A model generated the notes under the pieces. That model was not told the DNA's origin and did not search any database. It worked only from the letters and a program-made list of their open reading frames with translations. Below are positions 45,910 through 55,010 of a stretch of 64,000 nt of DNA, in pieces. A program made the position numbers and the translations under genes. The first letter of the stretch is position 1; each line of letters opens with the position of its first letter. Source of the DNA: Paenarthrobacter histidinolovorans (GTDB taxonomy: Bacteria > Actinomycetota > Actinomycetes > Actinomycetales > Micrococcaceae). The stretch lies in the NCBI RefSeq assembly GCF_014647595.1, contig NZ_BMPM01000001.1:496001-560000 (forward strand), given 5' to 3'.

Positions 45910-46488
45910 CTAGACAGCCTTGGCCGACTCGATAGCGGTCAGCACGCGGTCGGTAACTTCATCGATACCGCCGATGCCATCCACCTTGGTGAGGATGCCG
46001 CGTTCGGCGTACTTCGCCACAACGGCTTCGGTCTGCTCGTGGTAGAGGTCGAGACGGTGACGAATCACGGTCTCGTTGTCGTCCGAGCGGCCGGTCTCCT
46101 TGGCACGGCCCAAAAGCCGGGCAACCAGTTCTTCATCGTCCGCAGTCAGCTGGAGCACGACGTCGAGCTCCTGCTCACCTTCAGCGAGGATCTGGTCCAG
46201 GTAGTCAACCTGCGCAGTGGTGCGCGGGTAACCGTCCAGGAGGAAGCCGTTCTCGACGTCGCTCTGGCTCAGGCGGTCACGAACCATGTTGTTCGTAACG
46301 CTGTCCGGAACGAAATCGCCGGCATCCATGTACTTCTTGGCTTCGATGCCCAAGGGGGTTTCGCCCTTGACGTTGGCACGGAAGATGTCGCCGGTGGAGA
46401 TGGCGACTACGCCGAGGCGCTCGGAAATCCGCTCAGCCTGTGTACCCTTGCCCGAACCGGGAGGTCCAATGATCAGCATTCTCGTCAT
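45910..46488 (-). CDS. adk: Adenylate kinase
   Basis: A 192-residue kinase that interconverts ATP + AMP and 2 ADP. The P-loop is IIGPPGSGKGTQAERI, the AMP site shows GFLLDGYPRTTAQVDYL, and the LID is short, as in actinobacterial enzymes without the zinc insert. The start overlaps the secY stop as ATGA, so it is coupled to secY. A strong terminator follows the stop, closing the secY-adk unit. In most relatives map would come next. Confidence 0.96.
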   Translation of the reverse strand: MTRMLIIGPPGSGKGTQAERISERLGVVAISTGDIFRANVKGETPLGIEAKKYMDAGDFVPDSVTNNMVRDRLSQSDVENGFLLDGYPRTTAQVDYLDQILAEGEQELDVVLQLTADDEELVARLLGRAKETGRSDDNETVIRHRLDLYHEQTEAVVAKYAERGILTKVDGIGGIDEVTDRVLTAIESAKAV

Positions 46489-47795
46489 CGCAAAAGCCCT
46501 TCGTAGTGACGTTGTTGTAGCTGCGCATCAATCTGCTTGACGGTCTCCAGGCCAACACCCACCATGATCAGGATTGACGTGCCACCGAACGGGAAGTTCT
46601 GGTTGGCATTGATCAGGACGAGTGCAACCAGCGGAATCAACGCCACGAAGCCCAGGTAGAGGGCTCCAGGCAAAGTAATCCTGGAGAGCACGTACTGCAG
46701 GTAGTCCGCGGTCGGTTTACCCGCCCGGATGCCCGGAATGAACCCGCCGTACTTCTTCATGTTGTCCGACACTTCTTCAGGGTTGAAGGTGATGGCTACG
46801 TAGAAGTAGGTGAAGAACACGATCATGGCGAAGTAAAGCGCCATGTAGATGGGATGGTCGCCACGGGTGAGGTTGTTGTTGATCCACTCAACCCACGGGG
46901 CCATCTGCTCCCCTGGCTTCGGCTGGTTGAACTGCGAAATCAAGCCGGGCAGGTACAGCATGGAGGAAGCGAAGATGACAGGCACGACGCCGGCCATGTT
47001 CACCTTGATGGGAATGTAGGTGCTGGTGCCGCCCACGGTGCGGCGACCGATCATGCGCTTGGCATACTGCACCGGGACACGGCGCTGCGACTGCTCAACG
47101 AAGACCACGAGGGCCACGGTAAGCAGGCCGATGGCAAGAACGATGAAGAACGTTCCCGGGCCCTTGGTCTCCCAGATGGAACCAAGTGAGCGGGGGAAGC
47201 CGGCAGCGATGGAGGTGAAGATCAGCAGCGACATGCCGTTGCCGACGCCGCGCTCGGTGACGAGCTCGCCCATCCACATGATCAAGCCCGTGCCCGCTGT
47301 CAACGTGATGATGATCAGGAGGGTGGTGATGATGCTTTCATCGGGGATGATCGGCAGGTTGCAGCCAGGAAGCAACTGACCGGAACGGGCCAAGGACACC
47401 AGGGTGGTGGCGTTCAACAGGCCCAGTGCGATGGTGAGGTACCGGGTGTACTGCGTCAGCTTGGACTGGCCCGATGAGCCCTCCTCGTACAACTGCTGGA
47501 ACCGGGGAATAACCACCCGGAGCAACTGCACGATGATGCTCGCCGTGATGTAGGGCATGATGCCCAGGGCAAAGATCGAGACCTGCAGCAACGCGCCGCC
47601 GCTGAACAAGTTCACCAGCTGGTAGATGCCCTGCGAGGTGTCACCGTTGTTCAAGCATTGCTGGACATTCTGGTAGTTCACACCAGGCGAGGGGATGAAA
47701 GCTCCCAAGCGGAAGATTGTGATGATTCCCAGCGTGAACAACAACTTGCGTCGCAAATCAGGCGTCCGAAACGCCCGGCCGAATGCGCTTAGCAA
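46485..47795 (-). CDS. secY: Protein translocase subunit SecY
   Basis: A 436-residue, ten-helix channel subunit of the Sec translocon. It begins LSAFGRAFRTPDLRRKLLFTLGII and shows the plug region PGVNYQNV, INVNMAGVVPVIFA-like KVNMAGVVPVIFASSML, and the cytoplasmic loop PEEVSDNMKKYGGFIPGIRAG. The start is the rare codon TTG (47795), supported by AGGAGG 4 nt upstream. A terminator after rplO and a promoter-like pair upstream indicate that secY-adk is a separate unit from the spc operon. Confidence 0.96.
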   Translation of the reverse strand: MLSAFGRAFRTPDLRRKLLFTLGIITIFRLGAFIPSPGVNYQNVQQCLNNGDTSQGIYQLVNLFSGGALLQVSIFALGIMPYITASIIVQLLRVVIPRFQQLYEEGSSGQSKLTQYTRYLTIALGLLNATTLVSLARSGQLLPGCNLPIIPDESIITTLLIIITLTAGTGLIMWMGELVTERGVGNGMSLLIFTSIAAGFPRSLGSIWETKGPGTFFIVLAIGLLTVALVVFVEQSQRRVPVQYAKRMIGRRTVGGTSTYIPIKVNMAGVVPVIFASSMLYLPGLISQFNQPKPGEQMAPWVEWINNNLTRGDHPIYMALYFAMIVFFTYFYVAITFNPEEVSDNMKKYGGFIPGIRAGKPTADYLQYVLSRITLPGALYLGFVALIPLVALVLINANQNFPFGGTSILIMVGVGLETVKQIDAQLQQRHYEGLLR

Positions 47796-47854
47796 GCGTC
47801 CTCCTGAGTAGAAAGTACAAGGATGTGGTCGGGCTCAATGAAACCCAACAACCG

Positions 47855-47882
47855 AGTCTAACTGCTTGTGACGCCGTCGTAA
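47855..47882 (-). promoter_or_regulatory. Candidate promoter of secY-adk
   Basis: On the minus strand TTACGA (47882-47877) and TAGACT (47860-47855) are separated by 16 bp, between the rplO terminator and the secY TTG start. Confidence 0.5.
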
Positions 47883-47903
47883 TAATCGAGAGTCCACAAC
47901 CAC

Positions 47904-47949
47904 GAAAAAAATCCCGGTATCCGGGGCCGAAGCCCCGCATACCGGGATT
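47904..47949 (-). terminator. Rho-independent terminator after rplO
   Basis: A two-part hairpin has an outer 11-bp stem (AATCCCGGTAT with ATACCGGGATT) and an inner CGGGGC/GCCCCG stem capped on the minus strand by TTCG. It is followed by a run of T residues. Confidence 0.92.
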
Positions 47950-47982
47950 CTTTGTTACAGCGGGCTGATGCCCCACAAACCC

Positions 47983-48465
47983 TTAGAGGGCAGTGGTGGA
48001 TCCGCCTGCTGCGGCAATCTTTTCCGCAGCGCTGGAAGAGAATGCGTGCACGGTGACGTCAACCTTGACGGTGATGTCGCCGGTGCCGAGCACCTTTACG
48101 GGCTGGTTCTTGCGAACGGCACCCTTCTCAACCAGGGACTCAACGGTGACAGTGCCACCTTCCGGGAACAGCTCGTTGAGCTTCTCCAGGTTTACAACCT
48201 GGAATTCAACCCGGAACGGGTTCTTGAAGCCGCGCAGCTTCGGCAGGCGCATGTGCAGCGGCAGCTGGCCGCCGGCAAAGCCAGCCTTTACCTGGTAGCG
48301 GGCCTTCGTACCCTTGGTACCGCGACCAGCGGTCTTACCCTTGGAGCCTTCACCACGACCAACACGGGTCTTGGCTGTCTTGGCACCCGGGGCGGGACGC
48401 AGGTGGTGGACCTTCAGAGTGTTCTGCTTCTCAGCAGCCTCTGCGGCGGTCTTGTTCTCTGCCAT
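47983..48465 (-). CDS. rplO: 50S ribosomal protein L15
   Basis: A 160-residue L15 of the large subunit. It shows [36 protein letters not shown]-type N-terminal basic/Gly sequence, then [21 protein letters not shown] and the C-terminal [19 protein letters not shown]. The length is normal. Its ATG overlaps the rpmD stop by one base. It is the last gene of the spc operon here and is followed by a strong terminator. Confidence 0.96.
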   Translation of the reverse strand: MAENKTAAEAAEKQNTLKVHHLRPAPGAKTAKTRVGRGEGSKGKTAGRGTKGTKARYQVKAGFAGGQLPLHMRLPKLRGFKNPFRVEFQVVNLEKLNELFPEGGTVTVESLVEKGAVRKNQPVKVLGTGDITVKVDVTVHAFSSSAAEKIAAAGGSTTAL

Positions 48466-48671
48466 TACTTCGCCTCCTCTACATTCACGAGGTGCGGAAC
48501 CGTGTTCAGCATGCCAACGGTTACGGCGTCAGCGGTACGGACAACAGTGTGTCCGATGCGCTTCAGGCCGAGGGACCGAAGGGTAGCGATCTGGTTCTGC
48601 TTGGCGCCGATGACGCCCTTGATCTGGGTGATCTCCAACTGGGCGTCGGAGGGAGTCAGGTTCTTAGCCAT
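48465..48671 (-). CDS. rpmD: 50S ribosomal protein L30
   Basis: A 68-residue L30, a small large-subunit protein. The sequence [20 protein letters not shown] followed by [19 protein letters not shown] is the standard fold, and the C-terminus is VNVEEAK. ATG 48671 is the family start; the frame continues upstream inside rpsE without similarity. It begins 2 nt after the rpsE stop and overlaps the rplO start by one base. Confidence 0.96.
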   Translation of the reverse strand: MAKNLTPSDAQLEITQIKGVIGAKQNQIATLRSLGLKRIGHTVVRTADAVTVGMLNTVPHLVNVEEAK

Positions 48672-48673
48672 GA

Positions 48674-49369
48674 CTAAACACCTGCCTTCTGGTTCTGGAG
48701 CGCGCGCACCAGAGCAGCAGGAGCAACCTCGTCCAGCGGCAGGCCACGGCGGGCAGCCACGGAAGCGGGCTCTTCGAGCTGCTTCAGAGCGGCAACGGTC
48801 GCGTGAACGATGTTGATCGCGTTGGAAGAACCGAGCGACTTGGAGAGGATGTCGTGGATACCCACGCACTCCAATACCGCGCGGACCGGACCACCGGCGA
48901 TAACACCGGTACCGGCGGAAGCCGGACGCAGCAGGACAACGCCTGCAGCAGCCTCACCCTGGACACGGTGCGGGATGGTGTTGCCAACGCGGGGAACGCG
49001 GAAGAAGGACTTCTTGGCCTCTTCTACGCCCTTTGCGATAGCAGCGGGAACTTCCTTGGCCTTGCCGTAGCCGACGCCGACCATGCCGTTGCCGTCACCG
49101 ACGACCACCAGGGCGGTGAAGCTGAAGCGACGACCACCCTTGACGACCTTGGCAACGCGGTTGATGGTGACAACGCGCTCTACGAACTGGCTCTTCTCGG
49201 CTTCACGACCGCCGTCGCGGCCACCACGGCCACCACGGTCGCCGCGGCCCTGGCCACGGTCGCCACGACGTCCGCCGCGGCGGTCATCGGTAGCGGGTGC
49301 GGTCTCAGTTGCTTCAGCAGCTACAGCTTCAGTCACCTGAATGTCCTTTTCGTTATTTTCAACGGTCAC
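48674..49369 (-). CDS. rpsE: 30S ribosomal protein S5
   Basis: A 231-residue S5, involved in decoding accuracy. The core begins [36 protein letters not shown] and includes [22 protein letters not shown]. About 58 N-terminal residues are an extension with an acidic part and an RGG-like run ([19 protein letters not shown]), longer than the roughly 165-residue E. coli protein. GTG 49369 overlaps the rplR stop as GTGA. Confidence 0.96.
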   Translation of the reverse strand: MTVENNEKDIQVTEAVAAEATETAPATDDRRGGRRGDRGQGRGDRGGRGGRDGGREAEKSQFVERVVTINRVAKVVKGGRRFSFTALVVVGDGNGMVGVGYGKAKEVPAAIAKGVEEAKKSFFRVPRVGNTIPHRVQGEAAAGVVLLRPASAGTGVIAGGPVRAVLECVGIHDILSKSLGSSNAINIVHATVAALKQLEEPASVAARRGLPLDEVAPAALVRALQNQKAGV

Positions 49370-49749
49370 AGTGCCAGCCCACCTTCGCGAGCACCGTCAG
49401 CGACGGCGGCGATGCGGCCGTGGTACTTGTTACCGCCACGGTCGAAGACAACAGCCTCGACGCCTGCAGCCTTTGCACGCTTGGCAACGAGCTCGCCGAC
49501 GCGCTTGGCCTTGGCAGTCTTGTCTCCGTCAAGTGCACGAAGGTCAGCTTCCAGAGTGGAAGCGTAAGCCACGGTTACACCCTTGCTGTCATCGACAACC
49601 TGGACGAACATGTGGCGTGCCGAGCGGTTGACGACCAGACGAGGACGTGCAGCCGTACCGGTGATGCGCTTGCGGATACGAAGCTGGCGACGGTTGCGTG
49701 CAGCCGACTTGCTCTTGTTCGTACGCTTCTTGTTAATTGCGATGGCCAT
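49366..49749 (-). CDS. rplR: 50S ribosomal protein L18
   Basis: A 127-residue L18 that binds 5S rRNA. Family blocks are [35 protein letters not shown], then [39 protein letters not shown]. The N-terminus is Lys/Arg-rich and the length normal. It begins 3 nt after rplF and overlaps rpsE by 4 nt. Confidence 0.97.
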   Translation of the reverse strand: MAIAINKKRTNKSKSAARNRRQLRIRKRITGTAARPRLVVNRSARHMFVQVVDDSKGVTVAYASTLEADLRALDGDKTAKAKRVGELVAKRAKAAGVEAVVFDRGGNKYHGRIAAVADGAREGGLAL

Positions 49750-49752
49750 GGT

Positions 49753-50289
49753 TTACTTACCAGCCTTTCCGACCTTGCGGCGGATGACTTCGCCGGCGTA
49801 ACGGACACCCTTGCCCTTGTAGGGGTCGGGCTTGCGCAGCTTGCGAATGTTGGCAGCAACCTCGCCGACCTGCTGCTTGTTGATACCCGCAACAGAGAGC
49901 TTGGTCGGACCCTCTACTACGAAGGTGATGCCTTCGGGTGCAGAGACGTTAACCGGGTGGCTGTAGCCCAGAGCGAACTCCAGGTCAGAACCCTTTGCCT
50001 GAACGCGGTAACCGGTACCAACGATTTCAAGCTTCTTCTCGTAGCCCTCGGTAACGCCCTGGATCATGTTGGCGATCAGGGTGCGGGTCAGGCCGTGCAG
50101 CGAACGCGAGTTGCGCTCGTCGTTCGGGCGGGTGACCGTGAGAGTGTTCTCTTCCAGGGAGACCTCGATCGGGCTGGCCACAGTGTGGCTCAGCTCGCCT
50201 TTGGAACCCTTGACGCTGATGACGGAGCCATCGAGCTTGACCTCAACTCCGGCAGGAACGGTGATGGGGAGACGTCCAATACGTGACAT
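49753..50289 (-). CDS. rplF: 50S ribosomal protein L6
   Basis: A 178-residue L6 of the GTPase-centre region. It begins [21 protein letters not shown] and shows the duplicated fold, with [26 protein letters not shown] in the middle and the conserved end [29 protein letters not shown]. The length is normal. ATG 50289 follows AGGAAGAG. It lies 18 nt after rpsH. Confidence 0.97.
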   Translation of the reverse strand: MSRIGRLPITVPAGVEVKLDGSVISVKGSKGELSHTVASPIEVSLEENTLTVTRPNDERNSRSLHGLTRTLIANMIQGVTEGYEKKLEIVGTGYRVQAKGSDLEFALGYSHPVNVSAPEGITFVVEGPTKLSVAGINKQQVGEVAANIRKLRKPDPYKGKGVRYAGEVIRRKVGKAGK

Positions 50290-50307
50290 TATTCTCTTCC
50301 TTTCCCG

Positions 50308-50706
50308 TTACCAGACGTACGCGAGGACTTCGCCGCCCACGCCCTTCTTGCCGGCCTGCTTGTCAGTCAGGAGGCCGGAAGAGGTGGACAGGATTGCGAT
50401 ACCCAGGCCACCCAGCACGTGAGGCAGGTTGGTGGACTTCGCGTAAACGCGGAGGCCCGGCTTGGAGATGCGGCGGACGCCAGCGATGGAACGCTCGCGG
50501 TTCGGACCGAACTTCAGGTCGATGGTCAGCTTCTTGCCAACCTCGGCGTCCTCTTCCTTCCAGCCGGCAATGTAGCCTTCTGCCTTCAGGATGTCAGCAA
50601 CGCGTGCCTTCAGTTTGCTGTACGGCATGGACACGGTGTCGTGGTATGCCGAGTTTGCATTGCGCAGACGCGTGAGCATGTCTGCGACAGGATCTGTCAT
50701 AGTCAT
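50308..50706 (-). CDS. rpsH: 30S ribosomal protein S8
   Basis: A 132-residue S8 that binds the central domain of 16S rRNA. It begins [25 protein letters not shown] and ends [22 protein letters not shown], both typical. AGGAAGG lies about 12 nt before ATG 50706. The 78-nt gap to rplE is too short for rpsN, which lies here in many bacteria. Confidence 0.97.
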   Translation of the reverse strand: MTMTDPVADMLTRLRNANSAYHDTVSMPYSKLKARVADILKAEGYIAGWKEEDAEVGKKLTIDLKFGPNRERSIAGVRRISKPGLRVYAKSTNLPHVLGGLGIAILSTSSGLLTDKQAGKKGVGGEVLAYVW

Positions 50707-50784
50707 TTGGGCTATAGCCCTTCCTCGTACCGGTTTCCGCTGTGCTTGCTCTTAGGAGCCTGCGCAGTCGGACCTGTCACGTAG

Positions 50785-51372
50785 TTAGTTTTCGGTCTTG
50801 AACGGGAAACCAAGCGCCTTGAGCAGCGCGCGGCCTTCGTCGTCGGTCTTGGCGGTGGTGACAACCGTGATGTCCATGCCGCGTACGCGGTCAATGGAGT
50901 CCTGGTCGATTTCGTGGAACATAACCTGCTCGGTCAGACCGAAGGTGTAGTTGCCGTTACCGTCGAACTGCTTGCCGTTGAGGCCGCGGAAGTCACGGAT
51001 GCGGGGCAGAGCCAGCGAAACCAGACGATCCACGAATTCCCACATGCGGTCTCCACGCAGAGTTGCGTGTGCACCGATGGGCATGCCTTCGCGCAGCTTG
51101 AACTGGGCGATCGACTTGCGGGCCTTGGTTACCTGCGGCTTCTGGCCGGTGATCAGGGTGAGGTCGCGGACAGCGCCGTCGATCAGCTTGGAGTCCTTGG
51201 CGGCATCTCCAACACCCATGTTCACTACAACCTTCACCAGGCGGGGAACCTGGTTCACGTTCGCGTAGTTGAATTCGTCCTGCAGCGACTTCTTGATGGT
51301 CTCTGCGTACTTCGTCTTCAGACGCGGAACGATCTTGTTTGCGACAGTGGTCTCAGACAGTGTTTCACTCAT
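50785..51372 (-). CDS. rplE: 50S ribosomal protein L5
   Basis: A 195-residue L5 that binds 5S rRNA and contacts S13. Family blocks are [57 protein letters not shown] and [23 protein letters not shown]. The N-terminus is about ten residues longer than in E. coli. The start overlaps the rplX stop by one base (TGATG). Confidence 0.97.
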   Translation of the reverse strand: MSETLSETTVANKIVPRLKTKYAETIKKSLQDEFNYANVNQVPRLVKVVVNMGVGDAAKDSKLIDGAVRDLTLITGQKPQVTKARKSIAQFKLREGMPIGAHATLRGDRMWEFVDRLVSLALPRIRDFRGLNGKQFDGNGNYTFGLTEQVMFHEIDQDSIDRVRGMDITVVTTAKTDDEGRALLKALGFPFKTEN

Positions 51373-51731
51373 CAGATGTCCTTCCCGGTGGCCTTGGACA
51401 CGCGGATACGGACGGTCTTGGTGCGGCCATCCTTCTCAACGGTGTCGAGACGGAAACCAACACGGGTCGGCTTCTTGGTCGACGGGTCTACCAGAGCAAC
51501 GTTGGAAACGTGGATCGGGGCCTCAACGACCTCGATGCCACCGGTCTTGGTGCCGCGCTGCGACTGACCGACCTTGGTGTGCTTGGTGACGCGGTTGATT
51601 CCCTCTACCAGCACGCGGTTGGTGTCCGGGAATACGCGCAGAACCTTGCCCTGCTTGCCGCGGTCTCCGCCGCGTTCCTGCTTGGCGCCGGTGATGACCT
51701 GAACGAGGTCACCCTTCTTGATCTTAGCCAT
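51372..51731 (-). CDS. rplX: 50S ribosomal protein L24
   Basis: A 119-residue L24, an assembly-initiating large-subunit protein with a KOW motif. It begins [40 protein letters not shown] and shows [25 protein letters not shown]. The length is normal. The ATG is 3 nt after the rplN stop, and its stop overlaps the rplE start. Confidence 0.97.
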   Translation of the reverse strand: MAKIKKGDLVQVITGAKQERGGDRGKQGKVLRVFPDTNRVLVEGINRVTKHTKVGQSQRGTKTGGIEVVEAPIHVSNVALVDPSTKKPTRVGFRLDTVEKDGRTKTVRIRVSKATGKDI

Positions 51732-51734
51732 GGA

Positions 51735-52103
51735 CTAAAGCACCTCCGGGGCCAGCGAAACGATCTTCATGAACTTCTTGTCGCGAAGTTCACGACCAAC
51801 CGGGCCGAAGATACGGGTACCGCGGGGGTCACCGTCGTTCTTCAGAATCACAGCTGCGTTTTCGTCAAACTTGATGTAGGAACCATCCGCACGGCGGCGT
51901 TCCTTCTTGGTACGAACGATGACAGCCTTGACGACGTCACCCTTCTTTACGTTGCCGCCAGGGATAGCGTCCTTGACGGTGGCGACGATGACGTCGCCGA
52001 TGCCTGCGTAGCGACGACCGGATCCACCGAGAACGCGAATGGTAAGGATTTCCTTAGCACCCGTGTTGTCGGCGACCTTGAGTCGCGACTCCTGCTGAAT
52101 CAA
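51735..52103 (-). CDS. rplN: 50S ribosomal protein L14
   Basis: A 122-residue L14. It begins [20 protein letters not shown] and shows [30 protein letters not shown] and the C-terminal [19 protein letters not shown]. The start codon is TTG (52103), fixed by the family N-terminus and by AAGGAG 6 nt upstream. It is the first gene of the spc operon here, after a 353-nt gap and a terminator that follow rpsQ. Confidence 0.97.
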   Translation of the reverse strand: MIQQESRLKVADNTGAKEILTIRVLGGSGRRYAGIGDVIVATVKDAIPGGNVKKGDVVKAVIVRTKKERRRADGSYIKFDENAAVILKNDGDPRGTRIFGPVGRELRDKKFMKIVSLAPEVL

Positions 52104-52384
52104 TTTCTACTCCTTGCGTCGCGCCGGTTCTCAGACCGAAATCATGCATACGGAATGAGCCTTGCGGAACGGTTGATCGGGGTGTCTCTTGACCTGCCTG
52201 GATTTTGCCAGAACAGGCCTAAACGCCCGTGCCACAAGCATCAGCTTCCCTTGCAGAAAACTCTGCGCGGGGCAGTATGCAGCGGCACGATTGTTTACGA
52301 GGTAGTGGACGACGCACAAGTGGCGCCATACAAACTCAATATCCTAGCACGTTTAAGGCCAGCAGCCGAAACGGGCCGGAAAGC
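52104..52384 (-). promoter_or_regulatory. Leader and promoter region of the spc operon
   Basis: This is most of the 353-nt gap between rpsQ and rplN; I see no gene in it. On the minus strand TAGGAT at 52346-52341 is a plausible -10, giving a leader of about 230 nt before the rplN TTG start. No clean -35 is visible. A 62-codon frame inside it lacks coding features. A long leader could allow feedback control. Confidence 0.45.
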
Positions 52385-52422
52385 GGAAAGGCCCGCATTC
52401 CGTAGGGAATGCGGACCTTTCC
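52385..52422 (-). terminator. Terminator of the S10 operon, after rpsQ
   Basis: Arms GGAAAGGcCCGCATTCC (52385-52401) and GGAATGCGGaCCTTTCC (52406-52422) form a 16-bp stem with one mismatch and a 4-nt loop, just past the rpsQ stop. The minus strand continues GCTTTCC, without a long T-tract. Confidence 0.8.
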
Positions 52423-52456
52423 AGTGAATCACGGCCAGGCGTGCCTGGCGTTGGAT

Positions 52457-52753
52457 TTACTTGGCCTTTTCGAGGATCTCCACCAGACGCCACCGCTTGG
52501 TAGCGGACAGCGGGCGGGTCTCAGAGATGAGAACGAGGTCGCCGATGCCGGCGGTGTTCTCTTCGTCGTGAGCCTTGATCTTCGAGGTGCGGCGAATAAC
52601 CTTGCCGTACAGAGCGTGCTTTACGCGGTCTTCAACCTGAACAACGATGGTCTTTTCCATCTTGTCAGAGACAACGTAGCCGCGACGCGTCTTACGGTAA
52701 CCGCGCTGTTCAGCGCTGGCTGCTGCTTCCGTCACAGTTTCCTTCTCGCTCAC
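52457..52753 (-). CDS. rpsQ: 30S ribosomal protein S17
   Basis: A 98-residue S17. The core [48 protein letters not shown] is typical, as is the end [17 protein letters not shown]. About 18 N-terminal residues are a Glu/Ala-rich extension. GTG 52753 overlaps the rpmC stop as GTGA. It is the last gene of the S10 operon and is followed by a hairpin terminator. Confidence 0.97.
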   Translation of the reverse strand: MSEKETVTEAAASAEQRGYRKTRRGYVVSDKMEKTIVVQVEDRVKHALYGKVIRRTSKIKAHDEENTAGIGDLVLISETRPLSATKRWRLVEILEKAK

Positions 52754-53070
52754 TTGGCGTCCTCTCCAGCTTCAACCTCGGCCTTTTCAGCCTTGGCAGC
52801 CTTCTTGGACTTCTTTTCTTCCTTGGCTTCCACAACCGGTGCGGCAACCTCGGCACGAATGCCCAGCTCGCGCTCACGGAGAACGGTGTAGATGCGTGCG
52901 ATGTCCTTCTTTACCGCGCGCAGGCGACCGTGGTTCTCCAGCTGTCCGGTGGCGGACTGGAAACGCAGGTTGAACAGCTCTTCCTTGGACTTGCGGAGTT
53001 CTTCAACGAGACGCTCGTTGTCGAAACCGTCCAGCTGTGCGGGTGCGAGATCCTTCGACCCTACTGCCAT
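52750..53070 (-). CDS. rpmC: 50S ribosomal protein L29
   Basis: A 106-residue L29, at the peptide exit site of the large subunit. The core is [60 protein letters not shown]-terminal Lys/Ala/Glu tail ([23 protein letters not shown]) adds about 30 residues to the usual 65-75. ATG 53070 is 2 nt after the rplP stop, and it overlaps rpsQ by 4 nt. Confidence 0.97.
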   Translation of the reverse strand: MAVGSKDLAPAQLDGFDNERLVEELRKSKEELFNLRFQSATGQLENHGRLRAVKKDIARIYTVLRERELGIRAEVAAPVVEAKEEKKSKKAAKAEKAEVEAGEDAK

Positions 53071-53072
53071 TT

Positions 53073-53489
53073 CTATTCACCACCTTCGCGACGCACAATG
53101 CGTGCCTTCAACGGCAGCTTGTGGATTGCCAGGCGCAGGGCCTCGCGAGCTACCTCTTCATTGACACCGGAGAGTTCGAAGAGAACCCGGCCCGGCTTGA
53201 CGTTTGCGACCCACCATTCCGGAGAACCCTTACCGGAACCCATACGGGTTTCAGCAGGCTTCTTCGTCAGCGGACGGTCCGGGTAGATGTTGATCCAGAC
53301 CTTACCGCCACGCTTGATGTGGCGGGTCATCGCGATACGAGCGGACTCGATCTGACGGTTGGTAACGTATGCCGGGCTCAGGGCCTGGATACCGTACTCA
53401 CCGAAGCTGACCTTGGTGCCGCCCGTAGCAGCGCCGGAACGACCCGGGTGGTGCTGCTTACGGTGCTTGACTCGACGTGGGATAAGCAT
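53073..53489 (-). CDS. rplP: 50S ribosomal protein L16
   Basis: A 138-residue L16 near the A-site tRNA. It begins [37 protein letters not shown] and includes [45 protein letters not shown]. The length is normal. The ATG abuts the rpsC stop. The Arg of [11 protein letters not shown], a known hydroxylation position in some bacteria, is present. Confidence 0.97.
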   Translation of the reverse strand: MLIPRRVKHRKQHHPGRSGAATGGTKVSFGEYGIQALSPAYVTNRQIESARIAMTRHIKRGGKVWINIYPDRPLTKKPAETRMGSGKGSPEWWVANVKPGRVLFELSGVNEEVAREALRLAIHKLPLKARIVRREGGE

Positions 53490-54311
53490 TTAAGCCTGTC
53501 CTCCTTCTGCTGCCGGAGCAGCAGCTTCAGCGGCCGGTGCTTCAACGGCAGCAGGTGCTGCCTCAGCTGCCGGACGGTCGTTACGACGACGGCGGTCGCC
53601 ACCCGGGCGGCCCGGACGGTCTCCTGCACGGCCACGGGACGGAGCAGCAGCTGCCTGCTGAGCCAGTTCCTTGGCGGTTACGTCACCCTTGTAGATCCAA
53701 ACCTTCACACCGATGCGGCCGAAGGTGGTCTTGGCTTCGTAGAAGCCGTAGTCGATGTTCGCGCGGAGGGTGTGCAGGGGCACACGGCCTTCGCGGTAGA
53801 ACTCCGAGCGGGACATTTCTGCGCCACCCAGACGACCCGAGCAAGCAACACGGATGCCCTTGGCACCCGCACGCTGTGCGGACTGCATTGCCTTCTTCAT
53901 CGCACGGCGGAAAGCCACGCGGGAAGTCAGCTGCTCAGCGATGCCCTGGGCAACAAGCTGTGCTTCCATCTCGGGGTTCTTGACCTCGAGGATGTTCAGC
54001 TGAACCTGCTTGCCGGTGAGCTTTTCGAGCTCGCCGCGGATGCGGTCTGCTTCGGCGCCGCGGCGACCGATGACGATGCCCGGGCGTGCCGTGTGGATAT
54101 CCACGCGGACACGGTCACGGGTGCGCTCGATCTCGACCTTGGCGATGCCGGCGCGCTCCATGCCGGTGGACATGAGCTGACGGATCTTGATGTCCTCGCG
54201 GACGAAGTCCTTGTAGCGCTGTCCCGGCTTGGTGCTGTCAGCGAACCAGTGCGAAACGTGGTCGGTGGTGATGCCGAGTCGGAACCCGTGCGGGTTTACT
54301 TTCTGTCCCAC
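53490..54311 (-). CDS. rpsC: 30S ribosomal protein S3
   Basis: A 273-residue S3 at the mRNA entry tunnel. It begins [24 protein letters not shown]; the KH domain shows [20 protein letters not shown], and [31 protein letters not shown] follows. The last 50 residues are an Arg/Gly and then Ala/Pro/Glu-rich tail absent from E. coli S3. GTG 54311 abuts the rplV stop. Confidence 0.97.
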   Translation of the reverse strand: MGQKVNPHGFRLGITTDHVSHWFADSTKPGQRYKDFVREDIKIRQLMSTGMERAGIAKVEIERTRDRVRVDIHTARPGIVIGRRGAEADRIRGELEKLTGKQVQLNILEVKNPEMEAQLVAQGIAEQLTSRVAFRRAMKKAMQSAQRAGAKGIRVACSGRLGGAEMSRSEFYREGRVPLHTLRANIDYGFYEAKTTFGRIGVKVWIYKGDVTAKELAQQAAAAPSRGRAGDRPGRPGGDRRRRNDRPAAEAAPAAVEAPAAEAAAPAAEGGQA

Positions 54312-54677
54312 TTAGCGAGCCTCCTCTTTCTCGGGGGTTGCCACGACCAACGTGATGTGGCTGGTCCGCTTCCTGATGCGGTAGGCGCGGCCTTGGGCAC
54401 GCGGCTGGAACCGCTTCATGGTCGGGCCTTCATCAACGAATGCTTCGCTGATGAACAGGTCGCTGTCGTCGAATGCAACGCCGTCACGGTCCGCGAGGAC
54501 ACGTGCGTTGGCCATTGCCGACTGAAGTACCTTGAATACCGGCTCCGAAGCTGCCTGGGGGGCAAACTTCAGAATTGCCAGAGCCTCATTCGCTTGCTTA
54601 CCACGAACAAGGTTGACGACGCGCCGGGCCTTCATAGGCGTTACGCGGATGTGACGCGCAATAGCCTTGGCTTCCAT
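54312..54677 (-). CDS. rplV: 50S ribosomal protein L22
   Basis: A 121-residue L22 that lines the peptide exit tunnel. Family blocks are [27 protein letters not shown] and [32 protein letters not shown], the latter containing the tunnel beta-hairpin. The length is normal. ATG 54677 follows AGAGAAGGAAAGC. It lies 39 nt after rpsS and abuts rpsC. Confidence 0.97.
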   Translation of the reverse strand: MEAKAIARHIRVTPMKARRVVNLVRGKQANEALAILKFAPQAASEPVFKVLQSAMANARVLADRDGVAFDDSDLFISEAFVDEGPTMKRFQPRAQGRAYRIRKRTSHITLVVATPEKEEAR

Positions 54678-54716
54678 TGCTTTCCTTCTCTCGTCTAAGA
54701 CGTAAGGTCAGGCGCC

Positions 54717-54998
54717 TTAGCGGCGCTTGCCCTTACGGTCGTCCTTAACATGGCCGCGGAATGTCCGCGTGGGAGCGAATTCGCCGAGCTTGTGCCCGAC
54801 CATCGACTCAGTGACAAACACCGGGATGTGCTTGCGTCCGTCGTGTACGGCGATCGTGTGCCCGAGCATGTCGGGGATGATCATCGAACGACGGGACCAG
54901 GTCTTGATGACGTTCTTGGTGCCCTTATCGTTTTCCCGTGCGACCTTCACAAAGAGGTGCTGGTCAACGAAAGGACCTTTTTTCAGGCTGCGTGGCAT
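54717..54998 (-). CDS. rpsS: 30S ribosomal protein S19
   Basis: A 93-residue S19 of the 30S head. It reads [19 protein letters not shown] and contains [51 protein letters not shown]. The length is normal. It begins 12 nt after the rplB stop, in the standard S10-operon order. Confidence 0.97.
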   Translation of the reverse strand: MPRSLKKGPFVDQHLFVKVARENDKGTKNVIKTWSRRSMIIPDMLGHTIAVHDGRKHIPVFVTESMVGHKLGEFAPTRTFRGHVKDDRKGKRR

Positions 54999-55010
54999 GT
55001 GTCCAGGCTC

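Noticed and set aside
52131-52319. 62-codon minus-strand frame in the rpsQ-rplN gap
   Set aside because: It has no ribosome binding site or family likeness and overlaps the probable spc-operon leader.
53037-54698. 553-codon plus-strand frame opposite rpmC-rplV
   Set aside because: It spans several conserved ribosomal genes on the other strand and has no protein-family feature.
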